Program-made: the position numbers and the translations under genes
In this document: positions 1-8,769 of the stretch, in pieces
Layout of the letters: each line of letters opens with the position of its first letter
Numbering within the stretch: the first letter of the stretch is position 1
Assembly: GCF_030534335.1 (NCBI RefSeq)
Contig: NZ_CP130565.1
Span: 4,237,501-4,301,500, forward strand
DNA length: 64,000 nt
Origin: Marivirga harenae
GTDB taxonomy: Bacteria > Bacteroidota > Bacteroidia > Cytophagales > Cyclobacteriaceae
Direction of reading: 5' to 3'
Notes under the pieces: model-generated
Told to the model about the DNA's origin: nothing
Seen by the model: only the letters and a program-made list of their open reading frames with translations
The model's database searches: none

Positions 1-37
1 GCAATGAAACAAATGTTAAAACTCCTTTCATCATCAT
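1..37 (-). CDS. Possible N-terminus of a gene running off the left edge
   Basis: Reading the minus strand from 37 gives three consecutive ATG codons, then Lys and a hydrophobic run (MMMKGVLTFVSL) that is open to the window edge. This looks like the start of a signal peptide of a gene divergent from htpG. Only 12 codons are visible, so neither the product nor the reality of the gene can be established here. Confidence 0.3.
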   Translation of the reverse strand, partial: MMMKGVLTFVSL

Positions 38-293
38 AAAAAAATCTAATAGGTATATTCAAGTCTGAACTCAATGTAGGTGCAAATCTATCAATTATTA
101 TTGAGCAAATCTTTCTTCCATTTCCAATAATTGTGCGAAAACTGAAAATTATAGCAGTATAAATCTGTTAATTTTTCAGCACATCTTTCACAATACCCCT
201 TTTCTCTGCCAAGCTGACAGCAAATTAATAAGAATATTTAAATGGAATAAGAATTGACACGTTGGAAGTAGTTAAATCAAAACAGTAAACAAA

Positions 294-2180
294 ATGCAAG
301 AAAAAGGTAGTATTTCGATCCATTCGGAAAATATTTTTCCAATAATTAAGAAGTTTTTGTACTCGGACCATGAAGTATTTCTTCGCGAATTGGTATCCAA
401 TGCAGTAGACGCCACCCAAAAAATCAAGAGCCTCGGTACACTTGGTGAGTATGATGGTGATTTAGGAGACTTAAGCATCGAAATAAAAATAGATAAAAAG
501 AAAAAAACTTTACATGTCATCGATAAGGGTATCGGAATGACAGGTGAAGAAATCAAAAAATATATTAACCAAATTGCCTTTTCCGGTGCTACTGAATTCG
601 TTGAGAAATACAAAGAAAAAGGCGAAGGATCAGGCATCATCGGCCACTTTGGTTTAGGATTTTATTCAGCTTTCATGGTAGCTGATAAGGTAGAGATTAA
701 TTCTCTTTCCAGAGAAAAAGATGCTACTCCTGCAAATTGGGTTTGTGATGGAAGTACTGAATTTGAGCTTAATGCAGGCAAAAAGAAAGAAAGAGGTACT
801 GAGATCATCTTGCATATCAACAAAGATTCAGAGGAATTTCTAGAAGAACATAGAGTCAATGAAATATTGACCAAGTACTGTAAGTTCCTACCTGTACCTA
901 TCATTTTTGGTGAAACTGAAGAAACCATTAAAGAAGGTGAAGGAGATGATGCCAAAGAGAAAAAAGTTAATGTCCCAAAGGTAATCAACAATACAACTCC
1001 ACTCTGGACAAAAGCTCCTAATGACTTGACGGACCAAGAATATAAGGATTTCTACAAAGAGCTTTATCCATTCAGTGAAGATCCATTATTCTGGATTCAC
1101 CTAAATGTGGATTATCCTTTTAATTTGACAGGGATTCTGTACTTCCCAAAAATCAAAAATGATTTTGACATTCAGAAGAACAAGATTCAGCTGTACTCTC
1201 GTCAGGTATTTATCACTGATGAGGTTAAAGATGTTGTGCCAGAATTCCTGATGTTAATGCATGGAGTAATCGACTCTCCAGATATTCCATTGAACGTTTC
1301 AAGAAGTTATTTGCAAGCTGACAGTAATGTGAAGAAAATTAACAATCACATCACCAAGAAAGTAGCAGATAAACTGGCGGAATTATATAAAAATGATAGA
1401 AAATCATTTGAAGAGAAATGGGAAAGCATAGGCCTTTTCGTGAAGTACGGAATGATGAGTGATGATAAATTCTACGACAAGGCTAAGAAATTCTGTTTAC
1501 TCCAAAGCATAGAGCAGAACAAATATTTCACTTTAGATGAGTATAAAGAAAGCGTTGCTGGAAATCAGACAGATAAAGATGGGAATGTAACCATTCTATA
1601 TGCCACCAATCCAGATAAGCAAGATGCTTACATCACATCCGCACAGAAAAAAGGCTATGATGTGGTGTTACTGGACAGCCCTATAGACAGTCATTTTATC
1701 AATCAGCTTGAGCAAAAATTGGAAAAAACCAACATGAAGCGAGTGGATGCCGATATAGTCGATAAATTGATTGATAAAGACGAAAAAGCAGAAAGTGTAC
1801 TTTCAGATGATGAAAAGGAAAAGCTGAAAAAAGTATTTGAAGAAGCTATTAACAATTCGTCTATGACAGTTGCGGTGGAAGCCTTATCTCCTGACGAATT
1901 GCCTGTTTCTCTAACTATGCCCGAATTTATGCGCAGAATGAAAGATATGCAGCAAACAGGCGGGGGAATGCCGTTCATGGGCGGAATGCCGGATCAGTAC
2001 AATCTGACGATCAATGCTAATCATAAAATGGCTTCAAAAATCTTGAAAGCAGAAAGCGAAGATGCTCAAAAGAATATTGCTAAGCAAAATTATGACTTAG
2101 CGCTACTTTCACAAAACATGCTGAACGGCAAAGATTTAACCAACTTCATCAGCAGAAGTGTGGAAATGATGGAAAAGTAA
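294..2180 (+). CDS. htpG: Molecular chaperone HtpG (bacterial Hsp90)
   Basis: ATP-dependent cytosolic chaperone of the Hsp90 family, acting as a homodimer on client proteins. The N-terminal GHKL ATP-binding domain is clear: ELVSNAVDA at residues 32-40, DKGIGMT at 77-83 and the glycine-rich lid GHFGLGFYSAF at 117-127. Middle and C-terminal dimerisation domains follow; 628 residues matches the family. A Met/Gly-rich stretch (MPFMGGMP) near residue 560 lies in the dimerisation domain. It is monocistronic: a strong stem-loop terminator follows at 2261. Many family members are heat-induced; I saw no clear heat-shock operator. Identification is secure. Confidence 0.97.
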   Translation: MQEKGSISIHSENIFPIIKKFLYSDHEVFLRELVSNAVDATQKIKSLGTLGEYDGDLGDLSIEIKIDKKKKTLHVIDKGIGMTGEEIKKYINQIAFSGATEFVEKYKEKGEGSGIIGHFGLGFYSAFMVADKVEINSLSREKDATPANWVCDGSTEFELNAGKKKERGTEIILHINKDSEEFLEEHRVNEILTKYCKFLPVPIIFGETEETIKEGEGDDAKEKKVNVPKVINNTTPLWTKAPNDLTDQEYKDFYKELYPFSEDPLFWIHLNVDYPFNLTGILYFPKIKNDFDIQKNKIQLYSRQVFITDEVKDVVPEFLMLMHGVIDSPDIPLNVSRSYLQADSNVKKINNHITKKVADKLAELYKNDRKSFEEKWESIGLFVKYGMMSDDKFYDKAKKFCLLQSIEQNKYFTLDEYKESVAGNQTDKDGNVTILYATNPDKQDAYITSAQKKGYDVVLLDSPIDSHFINQLEQKLEKTNMKRVDADIVDKLIDKDEKAESVLSDDEKEKLKKVFEEAINNSSMTVAVEALSPDELPVSLTMPEFMRRMKDMQQTGGGMPFMGGMPDQYNLTINANHKMASKILKAESEDAQKNIAKQNYDLALLSQNMLNGKDLTNFISRSVEMMEK

Positions 2181-2260
2181 TTACAAATTAGGAATTGATT
2201 AATTACGATGTGGAAAGCAAAATTTGTAATTCGTAATTGAAAAATAATTAATTATTAGAG

Positions 2261-2297
2261 ACAGCCCGAAATTTTCAATAACTTCGGGCTGTTTTCG
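2261..2297 (+). terminator. Rho-independent terminator of htpG
   Basis: A perfect 10-bp stem (ACAGCCCGAA / TTCGGGCTGT) with a 12-base loop is followed by a T-rich tail. It lies between the htpG stop and the next start codon, so it should insulate htpG from the 2309 gene. Confidence 0.85.
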
Positions 2298-2308
2298 TTT
2301 AGCACCAT

Positions 2309-3196
2309 ATGAAGAGATTCTTACTCATATTAATTATATTCATCAGTTTGCCGTTGGCATTACTTGCGCAAGAAGAAGAAATTCCTCAAGATACAGTACC
2401 TACGCCATCTGACACCATTAAAAAAACCTTTCAATTTTTGGATGGTGCACCTGTTACTATCGATTTGAACACAGAAGAAGAGGAAGAAGATGACGATAAG
2501 GAAAAAAAGAAGGAAAAGAAAAAACGAAATTTCTATTACGACAAAAAAGTCAGAAAAAACTACACATTATCAGGCTATGGAAACAATGTAACTCGAGAGC
2601 TATTCAATTACCTTAAAAAAGAATATGTTGAGCCAGATCCTTATGTAAGAGATTTTTATTGGTATGATTTTCAACGAAAGGAAATAAGAAGCACTAAAAA
2701 TGCAGATCCGAAATTTGCTGGGATTTTGCACGGTCCATATGAAAAGATGAAGGACGAGCAAGTAATTGAAAAAGGCATGTTTTGGAACGGACTCAAACAT
2801 GGCCGATGGATGCGATACGATAATAACGGAATCCTTTTAGATAAACTCACCTACTTTAAAGGATGGCCAATAGATTCAAAAATCACCTATTATAATGAAG
2901 AGAAAAGAGAACATGTAAAAGAAGTAATCCCGATTGAGCATGGAGAGAAAGAAGGCACATATCTCTATTTTCATAAAAACGGGCAAATAGCAGTTCAAGG
3001 GGAATATCGATTTGACCAAAAAGTAGGACTTTGGGCTGAATACTATGACCAAAGGCGAAGGAGAAAAAAGACTATTCAATATGGAAGAGATCCGTTTGAC
3101 AAAAATTTTGAGCCTTATATTAATCAAGAATGGAACGCAAAGGGTGAATTAGTATATGATCGAGAGCAGTGGAATCGTAAGTTTGCATCCAAATGA
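2309..3196 (+). CDS. Exported MORN-repeat (YwqK-like) protein
   Basis: Residues 1-20 are a Sec signal peptide ending ALLAQ. A low-complexity acidic then Lys-rich segment follows (about residues 58-78). From about residue 140 onward the sequence carries MORN/YwqK-type repeats, recognisable as G-x-W/F-x-N-G-x-K-x-G-x-W and similar (for example GMFWNGLKHGRW and HGEKEGTYLYFHKNGQ). Such repeats form beta-hairpin stacks at the cell surface or periplasm; no enzymatic function is known for these exported forms. The stop overlaps the crcB start (ATGA, 3193-3196), so the two are translationally coupled. Function not assigned. Confidence 0.75.
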   Translation: MKRFLLILIIFISLPLALLAQEEEIPQDTVPTPSDTIKKTFQFLDGAPVTIDLNTEEEEEDDDKEKKKEKKKRNFYYDKKVRKNYTLSGYGNNVTRELFNYLKKEYVEPDPYVRDFYWYDFQRKEIRSTKNADPKFAGILHGPYEKMKDEQVIEKGMFWNGLKHGRWMRYDNNGILLDKLTYFKGWPIDSKITYYNEEKREHVKEVIPIEHGEKEGTYLYFHKNGQIAVQGEYRFDQKVGLWAEYYDQRRRRKKTIQYGRDPFDKNFEPYINQEWNAKGELVYDREQWNRKFASK

Positions 3197-3564
3197 TCAA
3201 AAATTTGCTTTTAATAGGCTTGGGTGGTGGAATTGGAAGCATAGCTAGATATGCCACTTCTCAATTTGCCCAAAAATATCTAACCAATTTCCTACCTTAC
3301 GGCACATTCATAGCCAATATCTTAGGCTCTTTGCTTATTGGTGTTTTGTTAGGCTATTTGATTGAGAACCCTTCTCAAAATTTTAAATTGTTATTGGTCA
3401 CAGGCTTTTGTGGTGGCTATACCACATTTTCCACTTTTACTTATGAGAATTTCAGCTATTTGCAAAATGGACAAATTGGGATGTTTTTGCTGTATGCATC
3501 GGGAAGTATTATGCTAGGTTTGATAGCTGTACTTGTAGGCTTTAGTTTAGTTAAATTATTTTGA
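3193..3564 (+). CDS. crcB: Fluoride channel CrcB/Fluc
   Basis: Small inner-membrane fluoride exporter that works as a dual-topology dimer and relieves fluoride toxicity. At 123 residues with four hydrophobic segments it is standard for the family. Signature pieces are GGGIGSIARY near residues 10-19, GTFIANILGS near 37-46 and GFCGGYTTFSTFTYE near 71-85 (the Na+/F- pore region). It starts inside the stop codon of the upstream MORN-repeat gene. No fluoride riboswitch is visible, as expected for a coupled downstream gene. Confidence 0.95.
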   Translation: MIKNLLLIGLGGGIGSIARYATSQFAQKYLTNFLPYGTFIANILGSLLIGVLLGYLIENPSQNFKLLLVTGFCGGYTTFSTFTYENFSYLQNGQIGMFLLYASGSIMLGLIAVLVGFSLVKLF

Positions 3565-3592
3565 TGAAAGACTACTTTACGCAATGAAAAAA

Positions 3593-3623
3593 TCTTTTCC
3601 AAAGTCATAAACTTTGGAAAAGA
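3593..3623. terminator. Shared terminator between convergent genes
   Basis: Perfect 13-bp stem TCTTTTCCAAAGT / ACTTTGGAAAAGA with a 5-base loop. On the minus strand it is followed by a run of T, so it is a good terminator for the gene at 3635; on the plus strand it can end crcB transcription but has no T tail. Confidence 0.75.
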
Positions 3624-3634
3624 CTAAGTCAGTA

Positions 3635-4564
3635 TCAATTAGAACTAGCACCCTTTTCTTCTCCTTCTTTCTCAGGTACAAGTTTTTTCAAGCGTTCTAG
3701 TTCCGTCTTTATCTCTTCATTTTCAGAGTTTAAAGAAACCGCCTTTTCATATTCTTTTATTGCTTCTGAGTAATTCTCCATTTCAGTCAATAGTTCTGCA
3801 TAAGTTTTATGAGTCCACCAATTTCCAGGATTATAATAAGTGTTGAATTGAAAAACCAACAATGCCTCTTTTTTTCGATCTGAAGTAGAAAGCACCCTTC
3901 CCAGTGTATTTAACTCAACATAACGACCTACTTTGTAATAAGCTGTTTGGTAAATATTTTGAATATCCTGATATACTTCATCCATAGTCATGCTGTCAAA
4001 AACTTGCAGCATATAATTGGCTCCAGCATAATTGGGCGCTGATGGATATCCTAAGGCTATTTGGGCTACATCCGTTAACAAATCGGTACTTGGCGATTCG
4101 ACTATTCTAGCATATTCTTTTCCATTTTCTTTAAATATAAAAGTAGGTACACGATGAATATTTAATCCTTGCTCCTCGCGCTTTGGACCTTGTTTATAGT
4201 CATCTCCAGACCCATGTAGAGCAGTAAACTTTAATTGATTTCTACTTAAACCAAGCTGATCCCACAGCTTTACAAACTGTGGTACCCATTCTTGACTATC
4301 ACCACACCATGTGCCTAGATAAATTTCAACTTGATCATCTTTTAGGTTTTGAGCCCAATCATAATTCTTTCTTTCGGTTGTAAAACCCTCATAGCTTTCA
4401 TTATACCAGCTAGAAAAGGTAGTGTCCTCTTTTAAATATTCAATTGGGAATTCTCCCCAGATATGCTTATCGCCTTCCTCAGTATTATAAAACTGAATTT
4501 CTTGGGCTTGGGAAGTATTAAATGCAATGAGTAGGGTAATTATTAAGGTAGATAGATTCTTCAC
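3635..4564 (-). CDS. Exported thioredoxin-like protein with TPR repeats
   Basis: Starts at GTG 4564; residues 1-20 form a signal peptide (cleavage after TSQA). A thioredoxin-like segment follows with the active-site-like motif WCGDS at residues 86-90; only one Cys is present, so it cannot do a standard dithiol reaction. Residues about 200-300 contain tetratricopeptide-like helices (YAELLTEMENYSEAIKEYEKA). The periplasmic location and the Trx fold suggest a redox or protein-interaction role, which is inference. It has its own promoter region (4565-4843, no other gene) and ends in the terminator at 3593. Confidence 0.75.
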   Translation of the reverse strand: MKNLSTLIITLLIAFNTSQAQEIQFYNTEEGDKHIWGEFPIEYLKEDTTFSSWYNESYEGFTTERKNYDWAQNLKDDQVEIYLGTWCGDSQEWVPQFVKLWDQLGLSRNQLKFTALHGSGDDYKQGPKREEQGLNIHRVPTFIFKENGKEYARIVESPSTDLLTDVAQIALGYPSAPNYAGANYMLQVFDSMTMDEVYQDIQNIYQTAYYKVGRYVELNTLGRVLSTSDRKKEALLVFQFNTYYNPGNWWTHKTYAELLTEMENYSEAIKEYEKAVSLNSENEEIKTELERLKKLVPEKEGEEKGASSN

Positions 4565-4843
4565 AATTTTTTTAAGCTTGTTTCAAAAAGAATTTAAAAA
4601 TACTAAAGTAATTATAATTAACTCTAATCGTGAATAATTATTGTGAGGAAATGATTTGAGTATTAATAAATGTGAGAAATGATAATTTGGGAACAAGCTT
4701 AAAAAGCCAGACTAGAATTGTTTTATCTTTTACTGAAAATAGCTTTCTAATGGTCTTTTCCTCAAATAGAGTTTACATTATTGCAAAATCGAAAAGCTGA
4801 CTACTTACATTACCCTTACGTCTATATCCTTTGATAATCTTCA
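4565..4843. other. Intergenic stretch without a gene
   Basis: AT-rich spacer upstream of the thioredoxin-like gene and downstream of the HD hydrolase gene. Both neighbours are on the minus strand, so it probably holds the promoter of the 3635 gene. No repeat or ORF of note. Confidence 0.5.
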
Positions 4844-5530
4844 TTAAAACCCATCTAATTCAGCTTTTAAATTTTCTCTGGCTTGTTGTTCATAATTATT
4901 GAGGAATTCTTCAGTTTTAAATATGCTAGGCATGTTAAGAAAGTGCTGAATCACTTTCTTCCTCCCCATTTTGTATAGAAAATCAGGATAGATTGCATAT
5001 TCCTTTCTGATTTTCATTATATATGCCTTATAGATTTCAGGTGAATCTCCTAAAATGGCAAGGTCGAAGTCCAAAAGGAAATTGGTGTCTTGACTTGCAT
5101 TCTTTTTATGTTCTTTAGTGGCCATGATTTGGTCTTTGCATACTAGTATCTTATCGCTTGGCACTCCAAGTTTGTTCAATCGATCAGTAGCAATCTCAGC
5201 ACTTTTTTTCTCATTATCCTGTCTTTTAATATTGTGGAAAATATCATGATAGAAAATGGAAAACAAAATGCTGTCAAAATCTTTAATTTTATGCTTGTAT
5301 CTGACTGCTTTGTTGATCATGAATTCCAAATGAGACAGATTGTGGTAATGCCGATTGCTTTTGGTGTAAGCCCTTTCAATCTCCTGCCATACTTCTTCTA
5401 TCATTTCGAGCTTGTCGGTGTATGTTGAGGTTAGGGCTTGCCATGTGGATTTTAGATTTTTTGGATTTCTCAATAAGATAGATTTTTGTAAAACCAAACG
5501 TTTTTGAAAGGGGTTTGTGATATTAAACAC
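4844..5530 (-). CDS. HD-superfamily metal-dependent phosphohydrolase
   Basis: Cytosolic predicted hydrolase of the COG4339 type. The metal-binding signature is visible: RHYHNLSH at residues 60-67 and the HD pair in FYHDIFHN at residues 93-100, with an Asp-containing helix (LLDFDLAILG) further on. Substrate is unknown for this family. The start is GTG at 5530; the in-frame upstream codon is a stop two codons before, and no ATG precedes the conserved part, so GTG is the likely start. 228 residues fits the family. Confidence 0.85.
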   Translation of the reverse strand: MFNITNPFQKRLVLQKSILLRNPKNLKSTWQALTSTYTDKLEMIEEVWQEIERAYTKSNRHYHNLSHLEFMINKAVRYKHKIKDFDSILFSIFYHDIFHNIKRQDNEKKSAEIATDRLNKLGVPSDKILVCKDQIMATKEHKKNASQDTNFLLDFDLAILGDSPEIYKAYIMKIRKEYAIYPDFLYKMGRKKVIQHFLNMPSIFKTEEFLNNYEQQARENLKAELDGF

Positions 5531-5605
5531 ATTTCATTAAATTGATATGTGGCAGTAAACCCTAATAAACCTCCCTAGATATTCTATGCCCCATGAATTC
5601 GGTGG

Positions 5606-6385
5606 TTAGTATTTATATCTAAAAACATAATTTCCATAACAAATATCATATCCTGGGTCAATGCCAAAATAGTAAGTTCTTTTTTCAACTAATTTGTTAC
5701 CCACATAATCATTTTCTTCAATAATATTATCTCCATCTTTGACTTGAATTAATCTATTTTGTGAATCATAGCTGTATGTTTTTAAATACAATAATCCTCC
5801 CGATTTATTCTCCTTCTTTTCTTCAATTAATAAATCTCCTGAATATTTATAATAGGTGAAATGGTGTTTTTGTCCATTTTTGGTATAATCAATTTTAGAT
5901 ACAATCTTACCATTATTGTACTCGTATGTGTTAAATCCACCCCAATATTCCCACTCTTTTACTAATTGGTTGTTTTCATATTCTCTTGGAGCTTCACTTT
6001 CACTTTGATTTGTTATTTGACCATCAATATCATAGTAAATGAATTTGTATAAAATATTGATCAATAGGTAATTCTCATTATAAAGAAAATTCTTTTCTGT
6101 TTTTCTCAAGTCTGACATATATATTTCGGATACCATCTGATTATCTGAATTATACTCAAAAGTAGTATTGCTATGAATTTCTCCATTTTGAAATAAAGTT
6201 TCTTTTATAAGATTATTTTTTTCATACTCGTACTCTACTAATCTTAAAGTATCACCTATTGAAGCTTGACAGGAGACTATCATAAAAATTGGATTATCCG
6301 TTTCGGCAGGAATTAATAAATCACCATCTTTTGAACAAGATAAAGAAATCAAGAAAAGTGATGCTTTCATTAAAAAATTTCTCAT
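5606..6385 (-). CDS. Lipoprotein with YD/RHS-like repeats
   Basis: I place the start at ATG 6385, giving a short signal peptide with lipobox LISLSC and hence a lipid-anchored Cys; the longer upstream extension (to 6439) would bury the signal. The mature part contains repeated Tyr-rich strands (TTFEYNSDNQMV, KTYSYDSQNRLIQVKD) like RHS/YD repeats. Function unknown. It lies just outside the cassette array and lacks flanking palindromes of that type, although it resembles the cassette protein at 11142 in style. Confidence 0.7.
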   Translation of the reverse strand: MRNFLMKASLFLISLSCSKDGDLLIPAETDNPIFMIVSCQASIGDTLRLVEYEYEKNNLIKETLFQNGEIHSNTTFEYNSDNQMVSEIYMSDLRKTEKNFLYNENYLLINILYKFIYYDIDGQITNQSESEAPREYENNQLVKEWEYWGGFNTYEYNNGKIVSKIDYTKNGQKHHFTYYKYSGDLLIEEKKENKSGGLLYLKTYSYDSQNRLIQVKDGDNIIEENDYVGNKLVEKRTYYFGIDPGYDICYGNYVFRYKY

Positions 6386-6472
6386 TTCAATCTTATGTTT
6401 ATTTACTGATTTGGGATTGGGTTGTTTGAGAAGGCACATCTCCTACAAATTTTCTTTAATATAATCATTTTC

Positions 6473-6519
6473 AGCTTTAGTACTATCTAGCCGATAGCCT
6501 ATCCTTTGCGATAGTACCG
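6473..6519. repeat. Short stem-loop at the left end of the cassette array (possible degenerate cassette site)
   Basis: Arms GTACTATC and GATAGTAC enclose a 22-base centre that contains its own GATAG/CTATC pair. The right arm GATAGTACC matches 7 of 9 bases of GTTAGCACC, the expected partner of the cassette end GGTGCTAAC at 7458-7466. It could be a decayed attC of the last cassette, or simply a terminator of the minus-strand gene at 6521. Confidence 0.4.
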
Positions 6520-6520
6520 T

Positions 6521-7445
6521 TTATTGATATTTTAATCTATTACCTCGATTCTTAATAAACTCACCTGTTTCTGTGTCAATCCCCAACAATTGAGTCCAAG
6601 AATTGTCTGTGTCCGGGACGAAGCTAGAGACAACATAATATATTTTGTTATCTAATGAAATTGGCACTGGTTGCATCCCGCCAATATAGTATTCAAATAG
6701 TGTATCAGTCACAACCCCATTTTTAAGTAAAAATATTCTGTGTTTGTATTGCTCGTCTGAAAAAGAAATCAAATTGAGTATATCTCCTTCATAGTAGAGT
6801 TTGAATGTCTTACCAATGTTCAAAGTCTCTACATCTAATTTCAAGTCCCTAATCAGAGTATTTTCAGTTTCTATGAATGAAGGTGACTTTTTGAGGTCAT
6901 TCAAATCGTATGACTTACTGATAGCTATTTTCCCTGCTAATTTTATTGGATGACTGTAACTAGCTACATATTTAGATTCTATCATAGCGTCCAAATATTC
7001 GATATTTTGAAGAGCAATGCTGTCCATTAATTCCTGCCTCTCATCAAATACATATATTGAATCTAATAATTCTACTTCTAAATGTCTTTTAGCAATATCA
7101 TAAGGTACATTCGTCCTAGTCATTTCTTGACCTTCGTAAATAATCTCACCATGATTTTCAGCTATTAAATATGGAGTGTTATCAGTGAAGCCTTCTGCAT
7201 AAAATAGGTCAATATAATAGTCTTCTGATTCATAAAAACTATTGATAATACCAACGTAAAGGGCGTTTTCTGCGATGTCTGAATCCTTTTTAATTAAGAT
7301 GCTATCTGAATTAGTTTCTTCTGCAATTATTGAATCTTTTTTAATACTTTCTAATTGTCCTTCAGTTCTATTAGAGCTATCCTTATTATCGCATGAAGCA
7401 AAAAAAAAGAAAAACGATTAAAAGTATGTATATTGATTTATTCAT
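6521..7445 (-). pseudogene. Cassette lipoprotein gene with a frameshift in a T9 tract
   Basis: From ATG 7445 the minus strand reads a signal peptide (MNKSIYILLIVFLFF) and then hits nine T (plus-strand A9 at about 7400-7408). With nine T the frame ends after four more codons; with eight T it would continue ASCDNKDSSN, a perfect lipobox, and stay open for the rest of a 307-residue lipoprotein down to 6521. The open part from 7123 (200 residues) is the tail of the same protein. I see no known domain; acidic N-terminal linker, then mixed beta-rich sequence. The single-base change may be mutation, length-variable switching or a sequencing error. Confidence 0.75.
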
Positions 7446-7459
7446 GGCTCTGAAATTGG

Positions 7460-7590
7460 TGCTAACGTTGGGAATATGGAGCGTTGGGCACTTCAAGGCT
7501 CCAAACTACCAATTCCCTACATATTTTATTACATGGAAGCATTGTCAGTTTTAGCATTATATGCTCAGTGACCTATATTTAGTGTTACAC
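7460..7590 (-). repeat. attC-like site I (131 bases)
   Basis: Bounded by TGCTAAC (7460-7466) and GTTACAC (7584-7590). Arms around AATATGG / AATATAGG pair only moderately, so this is one of the weaker sites. It follows the 7597 gene and precedes the frameshifted lipoprotein gene. Confidence 0.6.
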
Positions 7591-7596
7591 ACTTTA

Positions 7597-8328
7597 TTAT
7601 TCATTTGGCACCTTGTACAGCTTTGGTTCGGTAATCCCTTTTTTTAACATGTTCTCTTTGTTCATCTCAAAGTGGCTAACAGTCATTCGGTTAAGATATT
7701 CCTCAATTGATTCTAGACCAACTTCTGCTCTTCTCTCATTTACATTAGCACTATCCTCTAAAGGTCGAGAGATTGCTTGTCCATATTCGTTGTAGCTTAC
7801 CTGGGTTCCGTAAATAATTTTCTTTCCTAAGTTTTTGTTAACTCGGTCAGTTAGGTAGGCATAGTTTCTTTTACTTGCATTCCCCTTCTCCATTTTAATT
7901 CTCATGTCAGCTAAAACTTTTCCCTGAAAATCAGGATTATGGTCTGAATGCTGAACCATTAACCAAAAATTAAACGAGCCCTCCTCTCCAGCTAAGTCGA
8001 AGCCAACAAAGCCGAGTTTGTCAAAAATTTCTTTTAGGCGAATTTGATGAGTCGTGAAGACACTATCTTTAAAAGAATTCCATTCTTCATTTGTCATTTC
8101 CTTGTACTTCCCTTGCGGTATGTATGCAGCTATTTGGTCTATTTCAGCCATTTTTCTTAGTTCATCCTGAAGCTTTTGATTAAACTCAACTGGAGATTCG
8201 TTCTTTGTCTCTTCTTGTTTTCTGTCACAAGATTGAAACATTAGCAAGGTAATAAAAGCGATTAAAGTGATTCTTTTTGTTCTAGGTAGCATATGGATTA
8301 AGGGTTGATTAAGTTTTTGAAAATTCAT
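7597..8328 (-). CDS. Cassette-borne DUF6624-type lipoprotein
   Basis: A lipoprotein: the stretch around residues 20-34 is hydrophobic and ends in lipobox LLMFQSC. Start could be ATG 8328 or ATG 8292; the second gives a more typical signal length. The mature part has the DUF6624-like core NFWLMVQHSDHNPDFQ followed by a helical region with YAYLTDRVN and a C-terminal REVGLESIEEYL-like segment; the family is found widely in bacteria and has no established function. Its module has mismatched ends (GTTACAC left, TTAGAAC right), unlike the other cassettes. Confidence 0.75.
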   Translation of the reverse strand: MNFQKLNQPLIHMLPRTKRITLIAFITLLMFQSCDRKQEETKNESPVEFNQKLQDELRKMAEIDQIAAYIPQGKYKEMTNEEWNSFKDSVFTTHQIRLKEIFDKLGFVGFDLAGEEGSFNFWLMVQHSDHNPDFQGKVLADMRIKMEKGNASKRNYAYLTDRVNKNLGKKIIYGTQVSYNEYGQAISRPLEDSANVNERRAEVGLESIEEYLNRMTVSHFEMNKENMLKKGITEPKLYKVPNE

Positions 8329-8408
8329 TTTCTGTAAATATCTCTTTTTATTCCATTCTATTACCAGTTCATGTTCTTCATCCAGCTAGCTAGATGATTT
8401 GGTTGGCT

Positions 8409-8537
8409 TTAGAACGATATGGCTAAAAACTGTGGCGGATGTAAACCACATTAATAGCTACTTCAAATAAAGGTAATAAAAAGCGACAAATTTTCAATTA
8501 ACTGCAAGCCCGCCATTGGTTTTAGCTGATGTTAGCA
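8409..8537 (-). repeat. attC-like site H (129 bases)
   Basis: Bounded by TTAGAAC (8409-8415) and GTTAGCA (8531-8537). The arms GATATGGCTAAAAACTGTGGCGG and its partner CCGCCATTGGTTTTAGCTGATG pair with a few bulges. Shortest site of the array and closest in size to classical attC sites. Confidence 0.7.
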
Positions 8538-8769
8538 TTTTTATATATTTTACTTTGTTGCATTTATCAGATTCATAATGAATTAGGAGCAGTTTGTTCA
8601 CTGAAAATTTTTAAGGGAGCCCAAAGCTTTAGATTAAAGAGGGATTACTAATTTGGGAATTCCGATGTGCTTTACTAAAATTATTATTGCTGTAATAAGA
8701 AACTAAAGAGTATAATTGAAACCAAAGCTAAAATTGCTCTGATGAAGAGGAGTGAGCTAAGAGTAGTTA
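8538..8769. other. Non-coding tail of a cassette
   Basis: About 230 bases between the stop of the 8770 gene and its attC-like site. No ORF or clear repeat is visible; in the other cassettes the stop codon lies within about 25 bases of the site. Confidence 0.5.

Noticed and set aside
3140-3200. Fluoride riboswitch for crcB
   Set aside because: crcB starts inside the stop codon of the preceding gene, leaving no leader, and no riboswitch motif is seen.
5606-6385. Counting the RHS-like lipoprotein as a further cassette
   Set aside because: A CTAAC-like piece lies near its stop, but there is no matching end upstream and no long palindrome.
6473-6519. Calling the left stem-loop a definite attC site
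   Set aside because: Only 7 of 9 core bases match and the structure is short; a terminator explains it equally well, so it is listed with low confidence.
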